64,000 nucleotides of DNA from Pseudomonas arcuscaelestis. Lineage in GTDB: Bacteria; Pseudomonadota; Gammaproteobacteria; Pseudomonadales; Pseudomonadaceae. Positions 16,325 to 23,395 of the stretch are shown one piece after another. Position 1 is the first letter of the stretch, and every line of letters begins with the position of its first letter. A program made the position numbers and the translations under genes. The notes under the pieces were generated by a model. The model was given only the letters and a program-made list of their open reading frames with translations. It made no database searches and was not told where the DNA came from. The stretch covers positions 124,001 to 188,000 of the forward strand of contig NZ_JACOPV010000003.1 in the NCBI RefSeq assembly GCF_016881005.1, given 5' to 3'.

Positions 16325-18748
16325 ATGCCCGTACCGACACGCCGATGCCTCCCTCAGGCACCTTCGTTTTCTTGTTCCACCCTGTGTTTGAGCCTGATGC
16401 TTGGTTTTGGCGCGCTGGCACCGCAACTGGCCATGGCTGAGGGAGAACAACGCGCCTATCGGGTGCCTGCCGGTGATCTGGGGTCGGCGCTGGTGCGCTT
16501 TGCCACGCAGGCTGGCGTGAGCGTTTCGGTAGACCCCGGCCTGGTGAGTGGCCGCCGCAGTGCCGGCTTGAGCGGCACCTACAGTGTCGATCAAGGGTTT
16601 GCCCGCTTGCTGCAGGGCAGCGGCCTGCAACTGCTGCCGGTGAGTGCCGGTGCCTATACCCTGGTGCCCGAACCCCAAGGTTCCGAGGCGCTGGAAATCG
16701 CACCGACGAGCATTCTTGGCAGCCACGCAGGTGCCGACCTGGATGGCGAACGCTATGCCGGTGGCCAGGTCACGCGCCGGGGCTCGCAAGGCTTGCTGGG
16801 CTCGCGGGACTTCATGGAAACGCCCTTCAGCATGACCACCTACACCAGCGAGGCGGTGCAGAACCAACAAGCTCGCACGTTGGGCGATCTGATTGCCAGC
16901 GACCCCTCGGTCCGCGCTACCAATCCGGCCGGAGGGCGCTTTGAGCAGTTCACCATTCGCGGCTTCAGCCTGTTCAACAGTGATGTTTCCTACAACGGCT
17001 TGTATGGTGTGCTGCCGACCTATTCGATCGACATGGAAATGGCCGACCGGGTAGACATCATCAAAGGGCCAAGTCAGCTGATCAACGGGATCTCGCCGCG
17101 AGGCAGTGTCGGCGGTGGTATCAACGTCGTGGCCAAGCGCGCTACCGACACGCCGATCACTGAGTTCACCGGCAACTATGCCTCGGACAGCCAGGTTGGC
17201 GGGGCGGTGGATATCGGTCGGCGCTTCGGTGACCAGAAGCAGTTTGGTTTGCGCTTTAACGGCGTGAAACAGTCGGGCGACACCGAATGGGATCATCAGA
17301 GCGTCAAGCGCGAAATGGCCGTGCTGGGCCTGGACTTTCGCGGTGAGCGCTTGCGTCTGTCGACAGACTTCGGTCACACCGAGCGTGACACCGACGCCCC
17401 CCAGGAACGCGTGCTGGTCGGCGCCAAGGCCAAGGTGCCTGACGCCGATGATGTGCGTCGCAACTACGCCCAGGCCTGGAGCAAGGCGCGCACCAACGAT
17501 ACCTTCGCCACCGTCAATGGAGAGTACGACATCTCTGACTCGCTGATGGCCTATGCTGCACTTGGCGCACGCAAAAGCGATCATGATTTCCTCCGCCACA
17601 ACGTACCGGTCTCTAACGATGCCGGTGATTTCACCGTACAGCCTCGCGACTTCACCCGCGACGAGAACGTCAAGACCGGCACCGCCGGGTTGCGCAACTG
17701 GTTCAACACCGGTCCGGTAAGCCATGAGCTGAACCTGGCCGCCAGCTACTTCTATATGGACTTTGAAAACGGCGGCGCGCGCTATGCCTCCGGCTCCAGC
17801 AATATCTACGACCCGGTGCCAACCCCTGAACCGGGCACGCCGACGCGCCAGGATGCCAAGGTCTACACCGAGAACCGCTTTACCGGTGTTGCGCTGGCTG
17901 ACACGCTGGGTTTGTTTGATGATCGCTTGCTGTTGACCCTTGGCGCCCGTTGGCAGCGGGTCCAGGTGGATGACTGGAGCAACGGCATCAAAGGCGCCAC
18001 CGCCTATGACGAAGAAAAACTCTCGCCCTCGGCGGGAATTCTGTTCAAGGCCACCGATGAGTTGTCGCTGTATGCCAACTACATGGAAGGCATGAGCCAA
18101 GGCAAAATCGCGCCGTCGACGTCGATCAACGAAGATCAGATATTTCCGCCCTTCATCAGTCGGCAGGTTGAAGTCGGCGCCAAGTACGACCTCGGCGCGT
18201 TTGCGCTGACGGCCAGCGCCTTTCGTATCAGGCAGCCGGCCTACGAGACCAATGCCGACACCCGGGTGTTCGGCGCCAATGGCAAGCGCGAGAACAAGGG
18301 CGTGGAGTTGAGCGTGTTTGGCGAACCCCTCAAAGGCTTGCGCCTGCTCGGCGGGGTAATGTACATCGACAGTGAGTTGACCGGCACTGCAGGTGGCACT
18401 TTCGATGGCAACCGTGCCCCGGCAACGCCCGAGTACAACGTCAACCTCGGTGCCGAGTGGGACGTGCCGGCGGTGTCTGGCTTGACGTTAACCGCCCGTG
18501 GCATCCATTCCAGCTCGCAATACCTCGACCAGGCCAACAGCAAGCAGATCGACGGCTGGCAACGCTACGATGCCGGCGCCCGCTACGCCTTCAAGGTCGA
18601 TGGCAAGGACATCACCCTGCGTGCCAGCGTCGAGAACCTGCTGGATGAGCGCTACTGGGCGTCTGCAGGCGCTTCCGATGACAGTGAAGCGGGGCTGACC
18701 CTGTCTACGCCAAGGACTTACCTATTGTCGGCAACCCTGGGTTTTTGA
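16325..18748 (+). CDS. TonB-dependent siderophore receptor / transducer with STN domain
   Basis: 807 residues. The signal peptide ends near APQLAMAEG (about residue 40). The periplasmic STN signalling domain follows (RVPAGDLGSALVRFATQAG to SGAYTLVPEP, about residues 44-120), then a TonB-box region, the plug (SMTTYTSEAVQNQQARTLGDLI, FEQFTIRGF, VDIIKGPSQLINGISP) and a 22-strand barrel ending in the aromatic TLGF. The family imports ferric siderophores; the STN domain marks a receptor that also signals to a FecR/FecI pair. The ATG at 16325 is preferred over a GTG at 16301 because GAGAG precedes it and the signal peptide is then normal. No FecI/FecR is adjacent; the pair at 2918-4371 is the nearest. 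Confidence 0.93.
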   Translation: MPVPTRRCLPQAPSFSCSTLCLSLMLGFGALAPQLAMAEGEQRAYRVPAGDLGSALVRFATQAGVSVSVDPGLVSGRRSAGLSGTYSVDQGFARLLQGSGLQLLPVSAGAYTLVPEPQGSEALEIAPTSILGSHAGADLDGERYAGGQVTRRGSQGLLGSRDFMETPFSMTTYTSEAVQNQQARTLGDLIASDPSVRATNPAGGRFEQFTIRGFSLFNSDVSYNGLYGVLPTYSIDMEMADRVDIIKGPSQLINGISPRGSVGGGINVVAKRATDTPITEFTGNYASDSQVGGAVDIGRRFGDQKQFGLRFNGVKQSGDTEWDHQSVKREMAVLGLDFRGERLRLSTDFGHTERDTDAPQERVLVGAKAKVPDADDVRRNYAQAWSKARTNDTFATVNGEYDISDSLMAYAALGARKSDHDFLRHNVPVSNDAGDFTVQPRDFTRDENVKTGTAGLRNWFNTGPVSHELNLAASYFYMDFENGGARYASGSSNIYDPVPTPEPGTPTRQDAKVYTENRFTGVALADTLGLFDDRLLLTLGARWQRVQVDDWSNGIKGATAYDEEKLSPSAGILFKATDELSLYANYMEGMSQGKIAPSTSINEDQIFPPFISRQVEVGAKYDLGAFALTASAFRIRQPAYETNADTRVFGANGKRENKGVELSVFGEPLKGLRLLGGVMYIDSELTGTAGGTFDGNRAPATPEYNVNLGAEWDVPAVSGLTLTARGIHSSSQYLDQANSKQIDGWQRYDAGARYAFKVDGKDITLRASVENLLDERYWASAGASDDSEAGLTLSTPRTYLLSATLGF

Positions 18749-18771
18749 CCTGCGTCCGCTCGGGCAGGCAA

Positions 18772-18843
18772 GCCCGGCAATGCACCTTGACCTGACCCCG
18801 CTGTTAGCTATCGTTCTCGTACGGTTGCCGGGCCTTGCGCCGC
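18772..18843. repeat. Separated inverted repeat after the transducer gene
   Basis: GCCCGGCAA (18772-18780) is repeated inverted as TTGCCGGGC (18835-18843), 54 bases apart, in the gap before the next gene. It could form the base of a stem in the leader of that gene or act as a weak terminator for the receptor gene. Confidence 0.3.
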
Positions 18844-18891
18844 GGCACCCACGAGGGGGCCTGTTCCTGCGAAAGCTAAAGGGGTGCCTGT

Positions 18892-20448
18892 ATGCCATAC
18901 AAAGACGATTTCACGAACGCCCAAGGTTGGTCGGCGGTGGATGTCAGCACCCGACTCAATACCACCGCAGCCAAGACATTTCTGGCGTTTTTGCGCAGCA
19001 AAGGCGTGGATACCCTGATCCGTTACTACGCAAGCTCGGAGCGCGCGAAAACCATCACTGCTGCTGAAGCGAAGTACCTTTCCAAAGAGGGGTTCGCTAT
19101 TTTGCCGGTGTACCAGGACAGCAGCCGCAAAATCGAGCACTTCTCCAGTGCGCAAGGCGTGGCCAATGGCAAGAGCGCCATGGATTTCGCCAAGCGGGTG
19201 GGTCAGCCCAAGGGCAAGGGCAGCACCATTCTTTTCGCTGTCGATGCCGATTATGAGGCCGATCAGATCGACGGGCCGATACTCGACTATTTCAGGGCTG
19301 TCAAAACCGAGCTAGGCGGTGCCTTCTCGATGGGGGCCTACGGCAGTGGCGCGGTCCTCGCCAAGTTGCTCGCCGAAGGCCTGATCAGTGTCCCATGGCT
19401 GTCGATGTCGCGGTTGTTTCTGGGTACCGAGCAGTTTTTCTATTCATCGCGCTGGTCGATGCGCCAAGTGCCTCCCGACCTTACCCATGGGCCTTCTGGA
19501 GTGGGGTACGACCGCAACATCATCAGGGTCGCCAAGCAGGAACTGGGCGCCTTTGTGGTTGATGATGCCGGGCATGGATCACTGTTCTGGAACGAAGACC
19601 TCGACGCCACCCTGGGCGGCAATCCCCATGTCCAGGTCGATGAAGCGCTGGTGGCGGGTGACCGCTTTGTGACCACCGAGGGCTTGCGCCTGCGCCAGTC
19701 TCCCAATGGTGTAATAGTGCGGGACATGACGCTCGGCGAGAAGGTCACTGACCTTGGCGCCTCGGTAGAACCTGGCTGGCGTAAAGTCAGGGTGGGCCTG
19801 GAGGAGGGCGTGGTGTTTGGCAAATACCTGCGTGAACCGCTACGAGCAGAGGTGGAGGCACTGCTGCGCGCCGCGCTGGATGAATGGTTGCGTTTCGACA
19901 AGGGCCAGGCCGACGAGAGGGGCGACCCGTACTACAAGTATGTTCGGCAGATGTGGGCGGCGATTGGCGAGCCTTACGATGGTCGCAGCCGTTATGCCAA
20001 CGGCGAAGAGGTGCCGTGGTCGGCGGCGTTCATCTCCTGGGTGGTGCGCAAGGCCGGGCCGGCCTACGCCAACTTCAAATTCGCCGCTGGCCACTCGGTG
20101 TTCGTCAACAATGCGATCAAGGCGCGCTTGACCGAACGTTTGGACAAACCGTTCTGGGGCTATCGCATCAACGAACAGAAACCGGAGATCGGCGACATCA
20201 TCCAGCGCAATCGCGCATTCGGAACTTTTACTTACTCCTATGCCGAAAACCACGCCGAGTACATCAGCCATTCCGATATTGTCGTTGAGGTGACCGCAGA
20301 TGTGGCACGTGTATTGGGCGGCAATGTCGATGACACGGTGACCCTGAGCAGCGATCTGCAAGAGTACCGGCTCGACAGCGATGGCTACCTTGAACCTGGC
20401 CAACGTGTCATCGCATTGCTGAAGAATCGTGCGGGACTCTCTGGCTGA
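18892..20448 (+). CDS. Three-domain putative cell-wall hydrolase (DUF1906 - SH3-like - DUF2272)
   Basis: 518 residues without a signal peptide. Residues about 10-225 match the DUF1906 glycoside-hydrolase-like domain (GWSAVDVSTRLN, DTLIRYYASSERAKTITAAEAKYL, ILFAVDADYEADQIDG, FSMGAYGSGAVL), a TIM-barrel related to GH25-type lysozymes. Residues about 255-310 look like a bacterial SH3 domain (VTTEGLRLRQSPNG to GWRKVRVG). Residues about 325-510 match DUF2272 (EEVPWSAAFISWVVRKAG, GHSVFVNNAI, EIGDIIQRN, HAEYISHSDIVVEV), a papain/CHAP-like fold. Two potential peptidoglycan-cutting domains joined by an SH3 domain suggest a bacteriolytic enzyme or secreted effector. No immunity-like or secretion gene is adjacent. 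Confidence 0.75.
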   Translation: MPYKDDFTNAQGWSAVDVSTRLNTTAAKTFLAFLRSKGVDTLIRYYASSERAKTITAAEAKYLSKEGFAILPVYQDSSRKIEHFSSAQGVANGKSAMDFAKRVGQPKGKGSTILFAVDADYEADQIDGPILDYFRAVKTELGGAFSMGAYGSGAVLAKLLAEGLISVPWLSMSRLFLGTEQFFYSSRWSMRQVPPDLTHGPSGVGYDRNIIRVAKQELGAFVVDDAGHGSLFWNEDLDATLGGNPHVQVDEALVAGDRFVTTEGLRLRQSPNGVIVRDMTLGEKVTDLGASVEPGWRKVRVGLEEGVVFGKYLREPLRAEVEALLRAALDEWLRFDKGQADERGDPYYKYVRQMWAAIGEPYDGRSRYANGEEVPWSAAFISWVVRKAGPAYANFKFAAGHSVFVNNAIKARLTERLDKPFWGYRINEQKPEIGDIIQRNRAFGTFTYSYAENHAEYISHSDIVVEVTADVARVLGGNVDDTVTLSSDLQEYRLDSDGYLEPGQRVIALLKNRAGLSG

Positions 20449-20503
20449 CAGCGCAAGGCTCGGGCACTCTATTGCAAGGAAGCAAACAACAACGGCAGGG
20501 TTC

Positions 20504-22063
20504 ATGAACAACAGGCATTCTGTGTCTATCGGCTTACGTGGCCTGATTTTGATTTTGGTCTTCATGGCGGTCATTGCCACCCTGTGCAACAGCGCTTGGG
20601 TGGCGTATGGCGTGCAGCGCGATGCGCTTGTGCATTCTGCGCTGGAGGCCAATCAAGCCTATACCGCCAAGGTGGCCTCGAGCATTGGCCAGTTTCTGGA
20701 TTCTGCGCACAACCGCTTGAGTTACAGCAGCAAGCTGCTGGGGCGTGACTTCAACAACCCCAAGCTGCTCAGGGAAGAGGTCGTTCGCCTGCAGTCCGAC
20801 GACAAGGCATTCAATGCCGTGTTGATCGTTGATGCCAACGGCAAGGCCCTGCAACTGTATCCCGACAATGCGCAATTGCTGGGTACCACACTGCAAGCGG
20901 AAGAAATCCTGCAAGCGCTGAAGGAGCGTCGGCCTCTGGTCAGCCATGCCTACGAGAGCGCCGCAGGCAACCTGATTGTGTTCATCTCGCAACCGGTGTT
21001 CAGCCCCGCAGGTGAATTTCTCGGCACCCTCGGTGCATCGATCTACATCCGCAAGCAGGACATCCTGCACACCTTGATCAGCAACCACTTCCACAGGGAT
21101 GGCACCTTTGCCTTTATCGCCGACGCAAACCGGCGCCTGTTGTATCACTCCGACCATCAACGAATTGGTGAAGTGCTGACCACCAGTGCCACGGTCGACG
21201 CAGCGCTGCGTGGGGAGCACGGTTCGATGGAGGCCATCAACTACAAGGGCATTGAAATGCTCGCCGGGTATGCACAGATCGCCGATGCCAATTGGGCGGT
21301 GGTCGCGCAACAACCTCGCGAAATGGCCTTGGCGCCACTGCGCCAGTTAATGCGCGACATTCTGTTCAAAATCATTCCTGCGGGTGTCGTGGGGCTGCTG
21401 CTGATTCTGCTCGCCACCACGTTGATTACCCGTCCTTTGCGGCAGTTGGCCGGTCACGCAGAGCTGCTTTCGGCGCCGCAGGCTGAGGAGAAACTGAAAA
21501 CGATCAATGCCTGGTACGCAGAAGCAGCGGCTATTCGTCGTGCACTGCTGACCGGGGTGCAATTGTTGCAGAAGAAGCTTGGCAGCCTCAGTCAGGAGGC
21601 GCAGAGCGATCCGTTGACGGGGCTGGCCAACCGCCGCGCCCTGAATACGGCGTTGCAGACCCTGACCGAGGCGCAGCGAAATTATTCAGTGCTGGCGCTG
21701 GATATCGACCACTTCAAGCGGGTCAACGATACCTTTGGCCATGATGTGGGCGATGAGGCCCTCAAGCAGGTCGCGGCAATCATTGCACGCTGTTCCAGGG
21801 AGCAGGACCTGGCTTGCCGGGCGGGTGGCGAGGAGTTCGTGCTGATCCTGCCCGAGGCTGAGCAACATACCGCCAGGGCCATTGCCGAGCGGATTCGCCA
21901 GACCATTGAAACCACCCAGATCGTACCAACGGGCGCGCTGACCATCTCCATTGGTGTTGCGGGGCAGAGCGTAGAAACACCGACGCCGGAGGCCATCCTC
22001 AAGCGTGCCGATGAACACCTTTATCAAGCCAAACACAGCGGGCGCAACCGGGTGGTGGGTTGA
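20504..22063 (+). CDS. Membrane diguanylate cyclase with periplasmic Cache sensor
   Basis: 519 residues from the ATG at 20504. The first membrane helix is at about residues 10-33. A double-Cache-like periplasmic sensor follows (ILQALKERRPLVSHAYES..VFISQPVFSPAGEFLGTLGASI, then NWAVVAQQP). The second helix is at about 286-308, and the GGDEF domain covers about 365-519. The active-site motif is GGEEF (CRAGGEEFVLILPEAE), preceded by DPLTGLANRR and DIDHFKRVNDTFGHDVGDE, so the cyclase should be active. It makes c-di-GMP in response to a small extracellular ligand. Its stop codon abuts the stop of the convergent gene, inside the palindrome GGTTGATCAACC (22058-22069). Confidence 0.93.
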   Translation: MNNRHSVSIGLRGLILILVFMAVIATLCNSAWVAYGVQRDALVHSALEANQAYTAKVASSIGQFLDSAHNRLSYSSKLLGRDFNNPKLLREEVVRLQSDDKAFNAVLIVDANGKALQLYPDNAQLLGTTLQAEEILQALKERRPLVSHAYESAAGNLIVFISQPVFSPAGEFLGTLGASIYIRKQDILHTLISNHFHRDGTFAFIADANRRLLYHSDHQRIGEVLTTSATVDAALRGEHGSMEAINYKGIEMLAGYAQIADANWAVVAQQPREMALAPLRQLMRDILFKIIPAGVVGLLLILLATTLITRPLRQLAGHAELLSAPQAEEKLKTINAWYAEAAAIRRALLTGVQLLQKKLGSLSQEAQSDPLTGLANRRALNTALQTLTEAQRNYSVLALDIDHFKRVNDTFGHDVGDEALKQVAAIIARCSREQDLACRAGGEEFVLILPEAEQHTARAIAERIRQTIETTQIVPTGALTISIGVAGQSVETPTPEAILKRADEHLYQAKHSGRNRVVG

Positions 22064-22690
22064 TCAACCGGTGAGGCAGGCATCGGCCGGGCGGCAGCGG
22101 CGACCGTCGAGGCTGCTCAACGGGTTGGCCTGGCGGGTTGGCGTCTCGCCGGTGAGCGTGCTTAACAAGGCACTGATCTCGTCGCCATTGACCGTTCCCT
22201 GGGCATGCAGGTACTGCGCCACCGTGCTGAGCGCCGGCCAGTAGCGGCGCACCAGGCAGATCGAGCGGGCAATGGCCTTGGGTTCGGCGTCGAGAACCTT
22301 GCGTGCCGGCAGCAAACTGATCAACTCCATTGCCCGCTGGCGATCTCCAGCGCCACTACGGGTTAGAAACCGGGTGGACGGGCAGTGACGATAGATGGCC
22401 TCGGCCACGGGACCGGAAAAACAATGCAGCAGGTCGCGCTCGATGGCATCGATCATCGAGGGCAGGTATTCGGCAATGCCGGAAGGTTCGAAGGCGGGAA
22501 GGGCGACAAAATATTCAGCTTCTACCAGCCCTTTGACCTGCAGCAGATTACCGCGCAGATCGGCCATAGGGCCAATCAGCGCTTCTGCGCGGGTTCGCAC
22601 CGTCACTCGCCTGATCCGTTGCGCATTCCACCAGAAGGCCAGCACATGACCTGCTTCGTGAAAGGCTGTGCAACGCGGGCGAGTGTTCAT
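22064..22690 (-). CDS. Stand-alone M41-like (HEAGH) metalloprotease-like protein
   Basis: 208 residues from the ATG at 22690, which has GGAGG upstream; the frame is open to 22765. The zinc motif FHEAGHVLAFWW is at residues 10-21, as in the peptidase domain of FtsH, and CFSGPVAEAIYRH later resembles the FtsH GGR.AEE region. The AAA+ and membrane parts of FtsH are absent, so this is a peptidase-like domain on its own. Whether it is active and on what is unknown. It is transcribed toward the diguanylate cyclase with no bases between the stops. Confidence 0.65.
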   Translation of the reverse strand: MNTRPRCTAFHEAGHVLAFWWNAQRIRRVTVRTRAEALIGPMADLRGNLLQVKGLVEAEYFVALPAFEPSGIAEYLPSMIDAIERDLLHCFSGPVAEAIYRHCPSTRFLTRSGAGDRQRAMELISLLPARKVLDAEPKAIARSICLVRRYWPALSTVAQYLHAQGTVNGDEISALLSTLTGETPTRQANPLSSLDGRRCRPADACLTG

Positions 22691-22818
22691 GATCCGGGCC
22701 TCCGTTGTGCAGGTGCTGTCTACACCATCTGCTGTTCGCCCCGGGTTCGTACAAAAGATTTTCACTATCAGCCGAGAAGAGTGCGGCTATCGGCGCTCGC
22801 CCTTGCTCTGGGTTAAGT

Positions 22819-23265
22819 CTAGCGCTGATTCGAGCGGGCATTACGGGTGGTCTGCGCCAGCGCCGTGGCAAAAATGCGTTGCTGATCGTCGTCGAATTCA
22901 ACCAGGAAAAGTTCCTCGACCGCTGCCTCGTAGACCTCCCACATGCGCTTGCGCAAGTCTCGTCCCCTATCTGTGATGCGGGCAATTGCGCCGCGGCCAT
23001 CGTCCTTGGCCTTTTCACGCACCACGAGCGCTTCTTTTTCCAGGCGGTCCACCAGGCGCGTGAGGTTGTAGCGCTCGATCGCCATCACTTGCGCCAGTTC
23101 GTGCATCCGGCGGGTGCCATCCTGGCCGCTTTCGATGCCCCAAAGCGCGTCGTACCACGCGTAGGGCGGCAGCTTGGCTTCAGCCAACCGGTGTTCGATC
23201 TCACGGATCAGGCAGCGATGTGCTCGAACAAAATTGAACCAGAGATCCGGCGACGAGGGGGGCAT
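22819..23265 (-). CDS. MarR-family transcriptional regulator
   Basis: 148 residues from the ATG at 23265, behind GGAGC. The winged helix core reads MHELAQVMAIERYNLTRLVDRLEKEALVVREKAKDDGRGAIARITDRGRDLRKRM (about residues 58-112), typical of MarR repressors, including the DxR wing motif here as DDGRG. The flanking helices form the dimer interface. It diverges from the AceE-type gene at 23396 with two matching palindromes in the gap, so it very probably controls that gene and itself. Confidence 0.9.
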   Translation of the reverse strand: MPPSSPDLWFNFVRAHRCLIREIEHRLAEAKLPPYAWYDALWGIESGQDGTRRMHELAQVMAIERYNLTRLVDRLEKEALVVREKAKDDGRGAIARITDRGRDLRKRMWEVYEAAVEELFLVEFDDDQQRIFATALAQTTRNARSNQR

Positions 23266-23290
23266 GCAGTGCTCCAGCAAAGAGATTGTG

Positions 23291-23343
23291 ATTGCAGTTG
23301 CAATTATACGGCGCATGGCGCTAGATTCAATTGCAAGTGCAAC
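23291..23343. promoter_or_regulatory. Two matching MarR-type operators
   Basis: ATTGCAGTTGCAAT (23291-23304) is a perfect ATTGCA-N2-TGCAAT palindrome. ATTGCAAGTGCAAC (23330-23343) repeats it with one mismatch. The starts are 39 bases apart, close to four helical turns, on the same face of the DNA. They are the only such pair I noticed in the window and lie between the divergent MarR and AceE-type genes. Confidence 0.65.
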
Positions 23344-23395
23344 GATCGTCCGGTCGAGGCGTTGACCGGCTATCCCATCTCAAGGAGCTTTACCC

